DNA of 64,000 nucleotides. Source: Brasenia schreberi (Eukaryota; Streptophyta; Magnoliopsida; Nymphaeales; Cabombaceae). The stretch spans positions 5,925,001-5,989,000 of the forward strand of contig JAYKKT010000040.1 of assembly GCA_036023115.1 (NCBI GenBank). The letters are read 5' to 3'. The notes under the pieces were generated by a model that saw only the letters and a list, made by a program, of their open reading frames with translations, made no database searches and had not been told where the DNA came from. Positions 13,701 to 23,497 of the stretch are shown here, in pieces (within the stretch, counting starts at the first letter, position 1; each line of letters begins with the position of its first letter). The position numbers were made by a program, and so were the translations under genes.

Positions 13701-15587
13701 ACAACAACAACTAAGCCTTTTCTCATACTAGACGGGGTTGGCTACATGGATTCTTTGTTTCCAAAGATCCCTATCGTATGCCATGTTAGCAGTTAACTCA
13801 CAATAAGCTAGATCATTCTTTATTGTTTCTTTCCAACACTTTTGTGGTCCCTCTACCTCTTTTAATACTTTTCAAATTTAGTTTTTCATACCTTCTTAGA
13901 GGTTCTTCTTTTGATCTTCTTTCTATATGTCCAAACCATCTTAAACGATATTCTCTCATTTTATCCTCTATTGGTGTCACTCCTAATTTGTTTCTAATAA
14001 CCTCATTATGTATACGGTCTTTTCTTATACGACCACTCATCCATTTCAACATCTTCATTTTTGTCACAGACATCTTCTGTACATGTTGATGATTAACTGC
14101 CCAACACTCATAACCATAAAACATGGCAGGCCTAATTGTTGCTCTATAATATTTACCTTTTAACTTTAATGGCATCTTCTTATCACAAAGAATACCTGAT
14201 GCTCCTCTCCATTTTAACCAACCAACATTAATTCTATGTGTAACATCTCCATCAATTCTTCCATTACTATGAAAAATTGACCCTAGGTATTTAAAACTTT
14301 CGATTGTCTATTCTTCCATCAAAAGGCTGATTAAATGTTCAAAAAATAACAGTGTTGCCCTCTAATAACATAATTTCAAAGTGATGCATTCTACGTGTAG
14401 ATGACTTGCAAAATTAAGACCTGACTATTGTTGAGGCTTTTTTGGGAGCCCTTTTTATTGAGGGTCGGTTCATGTAGCTGCAATTTTTGACCGTCACATT
14501 TATTTGGGGTCACTGATCTAATAATAACTGAGATAGAGGAAGAGATGAGAATGGTTATGATAACTACTCTAAGAAGACCATTTTCAAAATCAGTCTCTAT
14601 AACTTTGTTATTTATTGGCATACAGGCTATGCATGCACAGTTGGATGCTTGGTTGGCCGATCTCTGGGCTCCTCTTTCCTACTGGTTCTCATTGGACCAC
14701 GCATAGACAATCTGGTCATCAGTTCCGATGAACTAATTTATTTTGCAACTCTATGAATTGCTAAATATCCAATTTGTAAGATATTTGAGTTGTACTTTGA
14801 AATCAATACCATCTTTCCCTCAAAAAAGAAAATTGACACCATCTCCAGCTTCCAAAAAGGCCGAAACAGTCTACGGTTTGATCCCAACAAAAGAACAGGA
14901 TGGGTCTGTCCAAGTTAAGAAGCCATTTCCTTTTACTTAGGATTTTCAGCTTCTCCATAGCCTCCGTGAAAATTCATGATATCTCCTACTGGCTAATGGT
15001 TGATGCAGAAAAAGATCAGTAAAAACAAGTGAAGAGGCTGAGCTACTTACCAAAAGACCGAGTTAAGAAGCAGTAGATTATAGCAATTTATCGCATTTAT
15101 CTGTATGAATATGATAACAAAAGCTTCCTCAAAGCGACTTGTCAGAACATTACACAAAATTCCCTAGTGCTTCCTAATGCGACCTCACTACTTATCCTAC
15201 CAATCTAGATAAGAGAATAGATCCAAACCCCCTTATGTCAATTCTAGATTGCAACCTGTTAGCTACAAAACCGAGACAATGCCGCGCTGTAGACTCCGAA
15301 ATCATGAGTTTTCCCGTTTATCATGATAAATATGATATCTAAAACCCCGTCAGTGCAACAGGCCAGCGTATGATTCACCCAAATAGATAGCAACAAAACC
15401 AGCTACAATTTGCACACACCCCAAAGATCAAAAATGGAAGAAGCGATCAGTAAACTTGAAGTGATCTCCAGAGCAAAAAGAAGGAAGACGAAGCGACCTC
15501 CACAATGCTGTCGAATTCATCGTCGTCCCACGTTTTCTTCCCGCAAGAGACAATCTTCAAGCACCCCGAGCTACTAGATCTCCCCAT
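1800..15587 (-). CDS. IQD32: IQ-DOMAIN 32-like protein (IQ67 family), five exons, ~10.9 kb first intron
   Basis: Exons, in transcript order, are 15498-15587, 4252-4581, 3933-4157, 3579-3659 and 1800-3491. All junctions are phase 0 with GT donors and AG acceptors, giving about 805 residues; Arabidopsis IQD32 is ~794 by memory. The N-terminus [16 protein letters not shown] and the following [11 protein letters not shown] match the IQD31/32 start. The IQ67 region spans exons 2-3: IQASARGYL, then [13 protein letters not shown], then IKVQALVRA, i.e. three spaced IQ motifs. The intron falls between GYL and ARRK, the conserved phase-0 position of this family. The long last exon is Ser-rich with the [15 protein letters not shown] motif near the C-terminus. 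IQD proteins bind calmodulin and act as scaffolds at microtubules, the plasma membrane or in the nucleus. The last ~25 residues drift from the usual basic end, so a small C-terminal frameshift is possible. Confidence 0.9.
4252..4581 (-). CDS. IQD32: Exon 2 of the IQD32-like gene (start of IQ67 domain)
   Basis: 110 codons, from [12 protein letters not shown] to [14 protein letters not shown]. The donor GT is at 4251-4250, immediately after the TTG codon of GYL. This is the invariant IQ67 intron position. The middle of the exon is acidic and Ser/Pro-rich, as expected for the region before IQ67. Confidence 0.88.
4823..5142 (-). repeat. 3' LTR of Copia A (320 bp)
   Basis: It begins at 5142 and ends at 4823 on the minus strand, bounded inside by the polypurine tract at ~5143-5156 and outside by AATTG at 4818-4822. 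It aligns along its whole length with 10142-10378 plus 11833-11904. Confidence 0.9.
5791..6832. repeat. 19-bp target-site duplication flanking an RTE insertion
   Basis: TAATCACATCCATCACCCA occurs at 5791-5809 and again at 6814-6832, exactly bracketing the RTE copy 5810-6813. The equivalent position in the duplicated Copia near 58120-58165 has no RTE. Confidence 0.93.
5810..6813 (+). mobile_element. 5'-truncated RTE-clade LINE (copy 1) inside Copia A
   Basis: A plus-strand reading frame (5810-6703, 297 codons) carries the C-terminal half of a LINE reverse transcriptase. It has the catalytic FADDIV motif, then a thumb/C-terminal region with [23 protein letters not shown] and [12 protein letters not shown]. 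The short 3' end finishes with (TTG)n instead of poly(A), the known signature of plant RTE elements. The 5' half is missing. The CCCA at the 5' junction fits both target and element, so the 5' joint probably used microhomology. Target duplication is 19 bp. Confidence 0.92.
10142..11904 (-). repeat. 5' LTR of Copia A, interrupted by an RTE LINE
   Basis: Without the RTE (10379-11815) and one 17-bp target copy it is ~309 bp. Its outer end is TGTTGAAGG on the minus strand at 11904, followed outward by AATTG at 11905-11909. The homologous LTR of the duplicate at 54298-54610 lacks the RTE. Confidence 0.88.
10379..11815 (-). mobile_element. 5'-truncated RTE-clade LINE (copy 2) inside the Copia A LTR
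   Basis: Oriented minus, with an (AAC)n tract at 10379-10405 as its tail. An open frame of 362 codons (10738-11826) covers the reverse transcriptase palm: [57 protein letters not shown] and FADDIV. The rest of the C-terminus is at 10423-10737 after one stop. A 17-bp duplication, TTTAAAAACAATAACTA, lies at 10362-10378 and 11816-11832. The endonuclease part is absent. This copy is less decayed than the Copia it sits in. Confidence 0.92.
11910..12640. repeat. Flank of Copia A shared with the inverted duplicate
   Basis: This stretch matches the reverse complement of ~53560-54292. It includes a cluster of imperfect ATCGTATACAT / GATACAAC words at 12300-12400, repeated in the partner at 53780-53890. 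I see no reliable coding region. It may be the left part of the hAT element whose transposase follows. Confidence 0.6.
12690..13620 (+). pseudogene. hAT-superfamily transposase remnant (BED finger, DUF659 type)
   Basis: Plus-strand frames read [20 protein letters not shown] near 12700-12760, a BED-finger-like start. Later come [16 protein letters not shown] (~13283-13330), [16 protein letters not shown] and [19 protein letters not shown] (from 13431). These match the order seen in plant DUF659/hAT transposase-like proteins. Stops and frameshifts abound, and a stretch at ~13110-13280 between the two parts looks foreign or rearranged. A truncated inverted copy lies at 52880-53580. Confidence 0.65.
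13695..14318 (-). mobile_element. 5'-truncated RTE-clade LINE (copy 3) in IQD32 intron 1
   Basis: An (AAC)n tail starts at 13695, followed by the conserved CTAAGCCTTTTC RTE end. A 120-codon minus-strand frame (13813-14175) holds the [11 protein letters not shown] and [12 protein letters not shown]-terminal segment. The flanks TCAAAAGGTTGATTA (13680-13694) and TCAAAAGGCTGATTA (14319-14333) are a 15-bp target duplication with one mismatch. About 18 bases at the 5' junction do not match other copies. Confidence 0.85.
14334..15497. other. Rest of IQD32 intron 1 near the donor site
   Basis: Apart from the splice donor at 15497-15496, no coding or repeat signal is convincing here. Short frames at 14391-14621 and 14743-14940 show no recognisable domain. 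Confidence 0.4.
15498..15587 (-). CDS. IQD32: Exon 1 of the IQD32-like gene (30 codons)
   Basis: The start ATG is at 15585-15587 on the minus strand, followed by [17 protein letters not shown] and an acidic stretch [11 protein letters not shown]. The exon ends GAG followed by a GT at 15497-15496. The exon-2 acceptor is a TGTAG ending at 4582, with AGG AAA GCT TCT next, so the frame is kept. The short Ser/Cys start followed by DKRGWSF in the next exon is the layout of IQD31/32 proteins. This link is what makes the transposon block 4582-15497 an intron. A transcript would confirm it; an alternative first exon closer to 4600 was not found. Confidence 0.8.
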
Positions 15588-15831
15588 TGCCAATTCGTTC
15601 TTCTCTCTGAGTTCTCCTCTTCCTTTTAGAGAGAAAAAAACCTCACTCAGCGATGCACGCCACCTCCCTCCTGAGAACCCGGCCGTTGCACCTTCTTTAC
15701 TTTTCCCAACGCAAGCTGGGTTAGGCAAAACTCTACCGGTTATATTCACGACCGAAAAAGTAATCTACAAATTATATAGGCTTTGGAAAGAGAAGGGAGT
15801 ATTATCTGTATAATATTGTTTAGTACATATT
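15588..15831 (-). promoter_or_regulatory. Probable 5' UTR and core promoter of the IQD32-like gene
   Basis: On the minus strand a CCTATATAAT TATA-like box lies at 15771-15780, ~185 bp upstream of the ATG. Downstream is a purine/pyrimidine-rich leader typical of plant 5' UTRs. The position is plausible for a transcription start near 15740. This is sequence inspection only. Confidence 0.4.
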
Positions 15832-17509
15832 CTTCTACCAGCATTTTGACCATTTGATTTTTGATATTCATACTGAAGATTTGAATGCGATATACTTTTA
15901 TATTCAATATTTAATATACTAAATACAAAGTAAATCAAATCTCTATTGTCGATCTCAAATATTGCATCAAAAAAACACTAAGACACTTTTTTGGAATCAG
16001 TACCTAATGAATTTTTAGGATTTTTTTATGTTCAACTTAGTTAATTTCCGCCAAGTGTGTAGCTACAAAATTGGATCATTTAGTTATATAAGAAAAACTT
16101 CTTTGTATATGTATTGGTTTTATATGTAGCTCGCACTCGTTACTCATCCAAGTCGAACACAAGTGCGAGCTCACACGAACTTAAGCTAAACAATAAACCA
16201 TATGTAATACAATTATCATTGAATTACCTTCTGGCCACCCTTTGTTTGGAACCACTCTGTTATGCAGCCAACCAGGTGGGGTGGTCGCATGGTTCAACTC
16301 CTGTGTCTCTTTCAAAGTTTTCGGGAATGGCGGATCTACATAGAGTTCAAAGGGAAAGTTCGTGCCACCCCAAATTAGGAAACTAAAATAACTACAATTA
16401 TCATTGAATCTGTGGGCTATGTAATTCATAGCGTAGGAGATGATTATGGGCACTTACTTTACCTCATCCTAAAAGAAAGTGGAGCTCACTGTTGGTCCCA
16501 AGGACCATACAAGAGTCTAATATATAATCTGTGGTCTAATGTATAACTACAATTCTCATGACTCTATTAGACTATCCATGTCATATCAATTTATTCATTA
16601 ATATCACTATGAAGTTTGAGGCCATTTAATGCGAGAGTGCATTAAATGCACCTTGGAATGAGTACTTTGATCATCCAACATGGGAAGCTATATATATGTA
16701 TATGTATATGTATATGTAGCATGAAGTTGCTCTCTTTGATTAAAATCAGGAAGAACCCAATAGATATGAGAATGGTGACCTAGAACACACATTAGTGACC
16801 TCACCTAGAGTAGGAGGATGCTTGGTTTTTGTGGAATATAAGTGTACAGTTCTTTCAAATTTTTACCCAAATATTCAACTTTATTTTCTCTATATCGTAT
16901 ACGGCTAAGGAGACCCATAGCATGAGATATTATGAATAATATATATAAGTAATTGGATCCATTTATGATATCCACTCATGTCCAACCATTATTTTTCAAG
17001 GACATGTAATAACATTGTCTTTCGTATTTTTTTAAAAACTCTTAATTTTTTAAATTATACACATATCATCAAAAAAGAATAGGTGGGCATGAGTGAGCAT
17101 GTCAAAGAAGAGGTAGACATGATCCGGTTTATACATACATATATATATATATATGTGGGCTAAGGTACCACAGAGATATAGCTGCCTCATTTTTTCGAGG
17201 CCTTGAGGACAAGTGATAAGTCATTTGGATCTAGTGTGAGACTGAGCATATATAATTTGGGTACTTGAACATGGGATCCAAGGATGGCTGGGCCTCAAAA
17301 ACTACCCAAATCGGTAATTAGCTCACCCGACATTGTTGGATTAATAGATTCTCCACCATGTTTACGCGACTCAATTGCCCTTCTTAATTGTTATGGCAAG
17401 CAAATGAACAATTAGCTGGCCTGGCATTGTTGGATTAATGAACTGAGCAACAAACATGGGTTGCTTGGTTCAGTCGGCCCATTTATCAGCCCTCCTAGAC
17501 ACAGCCAGT
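15832..17509. other. AT-rich intergenic region with small microsatellites
   Basis: It contains a (TATATG)n-like tract at 16690-16720 and a TA tract at ~17132-17153. A short segment at 16255-16300 (AGGTGGGGTGG, then GGTTCAACTCC) resembles A/B boxes of a tRNA-like SINE, but is too weak to call. No gene is seen. Confidence 0.4.
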
Positions 17510-17765
17510 TCAAGTTTGCTGGAACCAGGAACCGAACCGGGATTGTGTGGTTCCAGTTTAGGTCTTAATCATTTAGAGCCGGAAAATATTAAATTTTTTA
17601 ATTTGTAAAATTATTAAAAATATGGAACCAGTGGTTTCAAACCGCTGGTTCTGGTTCTGCAGAAGCTATAACCGGAACCAAAAAGGGTCCTCCCCAATTC
17701 TGGTTCCAGCCGGTTCTCAGCCTGGTTTTGGTTTCGGTTGAAACTGCCAAGCCGGTTCGGAGCTG
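17510..17765. repeat. GGTTCC-rich possible hAT-like non-autonomous element
   Basis: Dense inverted and direct words (GGAACC, CCGGTTC, GGTTCTGGTTC) flank an AT-rich core at ~17580-17630. The layout resembles subterminal repeats of plant hAT elements. Terminal repeats and an 8-bp target duplication could not be fixed. Confidence 0.4.
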
Positions 17766-18119
17766 ATCATATCTAAGCCCCACGTAGTGGGGCACAACTT
17801 AGATCTAATTCTCCTACTTGATGCAGCGCATTGGTGGAGTGGAGCAGGCATCAAATGGTTCAGTGTGAAAGAGAACGGAAATAAGGGAAGCACTAAAGGA
17901 AAGGTCACTGTGCGTAACAGCCTTTGGAGAGGGACACAAGACCTTGTCATTTGCATGTTTAAAGTTTGAAGCGTCAGGATCGTGAGTGGTCCTCATTACA
18001 CACATGAGTGCAATTTAGGTGACATTAAATCACGTTTCATAAAATGCTTGGAAATCTCAGGTCATTGAATTTAATGAGAGTCTGTCATTGTTGGTAATAA
18101 ATTTTCCATGAACCCCGTC
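17766..18119. other. Unassigned intergenic stretch
   Basis: Overlapping short frames on both strands (17717-18005) show no domain I recognise. No repeat is obvious apart from a GT-rich tract that begins near 18130. Confidence 0.3.
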
Positions 18120-18260
18120 TTTTTTTTTGGGTGTGTGTGTGTGTGTGTGGTGAGGGGGTACAATGGAGAGTCCAGAGCCTGATGCCCGCCCCACGTATTG
18201 AAGTCATGACCTTCAACTTATGAGTCGAAACCCTAGCCAGTTAATTAAACCTAGAAATGT
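18120..18260 (-). mobile_element. tRNA-like SINE copy
   Basis: On the minus strand it reads TGGCTAGGGTTTCGACTC, then GGTCATGACTTCAATAC. This parallels the TGGCTAAGGGGTCGACTC then GGTCAGGAGTTCGATAC of 21005-21058. The spacing and content fit degenerate RNA polymerase III A and B boxes. A GT tract adjoins the 3' side. Confidence 0.5.
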
Positions 18261-19360
18261 CGAACACCATCGGACCAGGATTTCAAAACATATTATCAAA
18301 TGTAAGGATATGTGGTTTATCATATCAACTAAACTGTTTTTCCATGGGTTAAAAATAACTAAGAGATTTTACAGTGGATGGGTTCTATCCTAAAAGAAAG
18401 AATTGACCACAAGCTGATCCCAACAAAGAGTCCATTAGAGGTACTCGTCGTCGGGTTCACTGTCGATTCCTTTTGTGGAATCTGAGCACAGGGAAAGGCC
18501 TTCGGCAGGTGGGTCAGCATTGCAATGGCTTGTTTCTGAATGCTAGATAAAGGAAGGTAAAAGAAGAACAAGAATAACATTGAAGCCAATTCCAGATCTC
18601 CCATGTGATGTGGGGTAGTAGGTTTAATTCTTTGGAGGTCAATTTGCTTTCATTCCTTGTATTTGGCTTGGTGGGGCACATAGTTGAGTTGTTGCGAGTG
18701 ATCTTAGTCAGTGGTGGACAGTCATGGAAGAGGTGAGCCGGCCGGCTCCCAAGGAAAATCGGAATGACCAATACAAGCCATTCAAATTTTTCAAAAATTT
18801 ATATAGGTCTCACCTCAATTTCATCTAAATTAGACTTCGCTTCGACCCGAAAAATTTTCTGGACCGGGCATTAGTTCTGGTCTGCTTTTGTAAGCCTTCT
18901 TCCTCTTTGCCATGCTCACACTATGACCTTATTGTGTAGTGTAAAAAGTGTAATGCTTCTTTGCGATCAAGCGTGTCCTCATGGGCAGCTGATTCTGCAG
19001 CTACCAGCTTATTTCCTGGTACCGTGTCTGTTCATTGTCTCGTTCTCGTATTGTCTCATTCTCATGCTGAAGGAATTTAGAATTTTATAATGTTGGGGTT
19101 TTGTGTTCACTGTAACACAGAACACGGCAGTAGTTTCATGTTCTGTACCATTCTTGTTGAGAACTTGAAACTTGTTAAATATTTAATTTCGGTAGGAGAA
19201 AATGCCAACACCCTGACTTCATGTGGTCAGTCTTATTTTAATGCAATAATGCAACATAACATTTTAAAATGGAAAAGGTCTACTGCTCTCTACATCTTTT
19301 TGACTTTTATCTTCTTAGAAGTTTGCATTCAACACCGGTGGGGCTCTATAAATTTTTCAA
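18261..19360. other. Intergenic, nothing assigned
   Basis: Short frames at 18359-18771 and 19090-19407 lack recognisable domains. The second runs into an RTE remnant at its end. Nothing further could be supported. Confidence 0.3.
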
Positions 19361-19573
19361 GTGTCAAAAGAAGACCCTGTAAGAATGTACGAAAAACTAG
19401 ATTTTGAAAGTATTAAAAGAGGTAGAGGATGACCACAAAAGTGTTGAAAAGAAACAATAAAGAATAATCTAGCTTATTGTGAGTTAACTGCTAACATGGC
19501 ACATGATAGAGCTATGTGGAAACAAAGAATCCATGTAGCCGACCCCGTCTAGCATGGGAAAAGGCTTTGTTGT
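19361..19573 (+). mobile_element. RTE LINE 3' fragment (copy 4)
   Basis: It carries only the last ~210 bases of the RTE 3' region: the GAAAGTATTAAAAGAGGTAG segment, CATGTAGCCGACCCCGTCTA and GGGAAAAGGCTT, with a minimal TTG tail. No convincing target duplication was found. Confidence 0.82.
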
Positions 19574-20814
19574 CAGCATTCTTACCCTTTTGGAGAATCA
19601 CAAAAGTTGCTAAGGTATTATGAATTTGTTCTTTCTTCTAATGTTCATTAAAATTTAAACAAAGTAAGTCAATGTAAATCCATCACATAAGTTGCTAAGG
19701 CATTAGAAAATTATTCTTCCTTCTAATGTTCATTGAAAATTTAAGCAAAGTAGGTCGATGTAAATCTTATCGGATCAGTGGTTTATGTGTCCGTGCTGGA
19801 CTTCACTCTAGAGGATTAAGTTTCTGACTGAATCAACCAGAACTGAACTGATCCGGGCCGAATCATCTGATTTGAACTTTTTTAGAGTTGATGTGTTTTC
19901 TTTTTAATCGTAGAATTCGACCAATTTCAATTCACTTTGCATATTTTTTGTGGTAATTTTTAATGTGAATGATCATTTTGAGGAGGTTTTTTATCCGAGC
20001 TCGTGTATATCTCTCATAATGCACCTGCTGTTCGGTCTTGCTGCATACAAGCCATTACCAAAGCTTGATTGCTTACTTATGCAGCTATGCTTACTAATAG
20101 GTTGTCGAACGAGGCGAGCTGAGCCTGTTTCTATCTTGTCTTACGAATTTGTTTCCTGTTTGTGCCTTGTAGTGTTTCCTCATTTAGGACCGGAAGAGTC
20201 CATACGGCTGAAAAGCTAGACAAGCTGAACATGAGATTGCTCCTTAAATTTCCTTATAATGTTTATTTAAACTGAAAAGTACGTTCTTACTGTCTTCGTT
20301 TACGAGTTAAATTTTCGAATAAGATATTAGCGTGATCCTTTTCTAATTTGTGAAGGAATGGCAAATGTGGTGATAAAAGATATGCGGTTTACATGGAAGT
20401 TTAGCACTGACATGTTTCTGAATTATGCCAAACGATGCTCTTATGAAACCACAGGCAAGTTTTGATCAACACTCATGCAGTTAATCTTCCATTGTGCCTT
20501 AATAAATGGATTACAACAGAAGATGAGCTTTGGCACAAGCCTCGTTTATGTCACGGCCGATACTCGAAATACCGTGGAATCTCACGCGAAAGCCCCATAG
20601 CGACTTAAGTTGAAACTAGTTGTTCAATGGTGAAGTATCCAAATCCATCAAGCTCGTGCTCTCACTTGCCTGTCATGCATCCATGGCATGCTATATAGCA
20701 CATATGTGGAGATTGATAGGTTCAGGATATAAGAGATATAGCAGGTCTTTGGCAGGAAGATGCCCTGTTTGTATGCCTCCTTTTCTTTGTTGTTTACAAT
20801 GAGAGGCCCAAGGC
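19574..20814. other. Intergenic, nothing assigned
   Basis: Two ~45-base stretches (near 19605-19660 and 19685-19750, with GTTGCTAAGG and TTCTTCCTTCTAATG) repeat each other imperfectly. No gene is apparent. Confidence 0.35.
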
Positions 20815-20935
20815 TAACACACACATATGCATGCATTCCCTGAGAATCGAACTCACCACCTACAAGTGGACATTAAAGAGCCCTATCGTTGAGCTAACTC
20901 TCTTGTGTAGCTCCTTTTAGACCATGCTACTTGTA
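20815..20935 (-). mobile_element. tRNA-like SINE copy
   Basis: On the minus strand GAGTTAGCTCAACGATAGGG (A-box-like) is followed ~30 bases later by GGTGAGTTCGATTCTC (B-box-like). This resembles the 5' half of a tRNA, but no cloverleaf closes, so a SINE is more likely than a tRNA gene. Confidence 0.5.
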
Positions 20936-21002
20936 CATCCTTGTACATTTAGTTGCATGCCATGCATGTATGACGAGACGAAAGTGTAGAACGTGTCACA
21001 AC

Positions 21003-21100
21003 AAGTAATAGCTCACCTGGCTAAGGGGTCGACTCACAAAAAGGTCAGGAGTTCGATACACATATGGCTTCGACCTCCCCATCATACCCAAAAGAAAATG
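21003..21100 (+). mobile_element. tRNA-like SINE copy
   Basis: AATAGCTCACCTGGCTAAGG (A-box-like) is followed by AGGAGTTCGATAC (B-box-like) at the usual spacing, then a non-tRNA tail. It shares several blocks with the copy at 18120-18260. Confidence 0.5.
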
Positions 21101-21656
21101 TAGATCAATGTTGTCGAAATTTATCTTCAATCGAACATTTTCCAGAATTATCCAAAGAATCAGACAATTCGAATAGAATAAGCTCGTTAAACTTTAAAAG
21201 AACCAACCAAAATTACAATTGGAGCCTCCTCCTGCATTAATTGGGATCAGCTACATGCAGAACTTCAAAATAAAACGAGTAATAAACGAAATTTGATAAC
21301 ACTACTATTTTTCCAAAGCTGAATTACCATACCCAAAAAGTTCCTTTTCTGCACCCTTTTCGATTCGAATTGGCCGATTCAGGCTGATTCAATTCTAATA
21401 TCGCCAATTCGACCAATATATCTGGCTCAACAAGACAGATTAGAAGATGTGTCGAATTAAAGAAATACATTTCCATACACAAATCAAACTTACCGGAATC
21501 TCTGCGGAATCCTTCGTCCTGCCCACATTAAGTACGTCCAAATCTTAAATACAGATGTTGATTCAGAGTTCCCCAGTAGCCTCTCAACCATTATGTACAA
21601 CAACAACAACACACAGTTGCACATGAGAAAATCCTGCGACACTTTGTTAGGTGAAT

Positions 21657-22497
21657 CTACCTGATAGTGATATAGCGATTAGTACCATGCTTGGCCCAGT
21701 GATCCTTCAGATCCACCGCATTGACAAGTCATGGCCCTCGGCTGCCAGCTTGTTGAGGAGCTTGATGAAAGCACTGCCACTCATCTTCCGGCCAGCCAGA
21801 CGAGCATGTTTCTTGTTAGGTAGCACCGGAACTGGATACATCGATATCGTGTTTGTGCAGCATGCAGACTGCCATCCTCCATTTCCCCACTTGTAACACT
21901 GCTGAAACACGCCCGTGCATGAGCAGACAGGGATCAGCATCATTGTCTCGAATGCCACTTTATTCAGTACCAAGTCCTGATCTTTCCACTCGGTCACCGA
22001 GAGATCTGCTTGTTCAAATCCTCACCAGCCGCCTGCCTTCGGGATTCCCTAGGCTTCGGCATTCTTTCTGTGGCGGTATTGAACGCCCCGGTTTTACATC
22101 AAGAACAGCATCTGGCACTGGCATTGGGTGTGCTTCGGAAGTTTGCGTGTTTCTGTTGTAAGAATCGTCTGAGTGCATATGCTTACCACCAACATGAGGG
22201 TTGGCACAATGAGCACTTGGAGACCAGGCCATTCCATTCTCCCTTTGAAGAGCAGCGATATCACATTCCTTAAGAGCTGCATTTCTCTCCGCATATGCAG
22301 CATCTCTGTGCAGAATGGCCATATCCCTCTCAGCGAGTGCAGCTTTTTTCTCACTGAACGCCGCATCTCTATGCTGGATAGCAGCATCTCTCTCGGCAAT
22401 GACAGCCATCAAACTTTAAGGTTACCTGATGATGAGAAAGCACTTGTTTGTACTGATCCTGTTTGTTTCCACTTTTCCATTGCCCGCCTTTGTCCAT
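21657..22497 (-). pseudogene. BASIC PENTACYSTEINE (GAGA-binding) transcription factor pseudogene, BPC6-like
   Basis: Minus strand, from ATG at 22497 (MDKGGQWKSGNKQDQYKQ) through an alanine-zipper coiled coil of repeated ERDAA/HRDAA units (22250-22412). It continues to the DNA-binding C-terminus: [35 protein letters not shown] and [20 protein letters not shown]. The last block, [18 protein letters not shown], ends at a stop at 21657-21659. All landmarks of a class II BPC are present in order with no intron. At least three frame changes interrupt it: after the N-terminus, before GEDLNKQ and the WKDQDL block, and one missing base before VDLKDHW. BPC factors bind GA-rich elements and recruit Polycomb proteins. 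Either a recent pseudogene or a gene with several sequencing errors. Confidence 0.85.
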
Positions 22498-23069
22498 GCT
22501 CCATCCAATTTTAGCAATCACCGGAAAGATGTATCACCCGCTCTCATGATCAATTCAACCCGACTGCTTTAAACAAACAAGCAACTTTTTTAGCTCCAAA
22601 AAGTTATTACTTTAACACAAACTGGCAAGCATGCTTCCTCCGGCTTAAACGAAATTCACACAGTATCATGTTTGAGATAAAAAAAAAACTTTGCGAGAGA
22701 CAAAAGTTAAGTAGACCTCTTCACAATAGCCAGACGTAACTCTGAAGAAAAAACAAACAAGACCTATGAACACCATGAACATATCGAAATATGAACTGAT
22801 CACTGAAATAAAAGCCCACAGGACTTGTCACAACCCACCATCAAAATCATGCATCACATATGATATATCATTATCAGGCCTTACTATCAAAGTTGTACAA
22901 GCTATAGACCTTACCATCACAATATAGGTCCAACAGCCTTAAACTTCGCATCTGCCTCGCATACTTCCAAATAACAACAGAAGACTATCGGTCTGATCAT
23001 CTAGAGCACATGCTCTAATGCTAGGGTAATTCTCAAGTTCCTTATGTTACACGGACTTAACATGTTCTC
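22498..23069. other. Intergenic upstream of the BPC pseudogene
   Basis: No coding or repeat feature is convincing. It could contain the former promoter of the BPC-like copy. Confidence 0.3.
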
Positions 23070-23497
23070 CGTAAAAATATTGTCATCTTACCAAAGTAAT
23101 CCACAAATATCGTCATCTTACCAAAGTAATCCACAAACTCAAACACAAACTATTATGGAGGATCTTCAACAAGCCAAATCACTAAATGAATTACCAAACA
23201 CTTGGTATGCGTGTCAAACCAAATATCAAACAAGTCAAAGGAGCATGAAAAACTCTTATTTTATTCTGGACATCTCCCCTTTATTTATAGAGATATTTAC
23301 AAGAGAGAGAGAGAGAACTATTCTTACATGAAAGAGAGAGAGAGTTGCTCCCATTGGGAGTGTCCCCAACAATTAGCCATTGGGAGTGTCCTCAACAGTT
23401 AGTTGTTGTAGCCGTTGGAAGGAGGACTGACCCTTGAGGCCCAATCTCCACATGACCCATTGGGTCTACTGGATTAACCCACTATTACATTTTAACA
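23070..23497 (-). repeat. Probable 3' LTR of Copia C
   Basis: On the minus strand it starts TGTTAAAATG at 23497, directly after a polypurine-like tract (AAGTTTGAGAAGG, 23498-23510). A TATA box (CTATAAATAAAGG) lies near 23278-23290, beside GA/CT-rich tracts. A 31-base unit is duplicated at ~23075-23138. The 23070 end is a guess based on the CA terminus. No matching 5' LTR was found. Confidence 0.55.

Noticed and set aside
15505..15813. 102-codon plus-strand frame
   Set aside because: It is the complement of the IQD32 exon 1 and 5' UTR; the minus strand carries the recognisable [11 protein letters not shown] start.
20815..21100. Functional tRNA genes
   Set aside because: Only A/B-box-like motifs are present. 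Acceptor and anticodon stems do not pair, so SINEs fit better.
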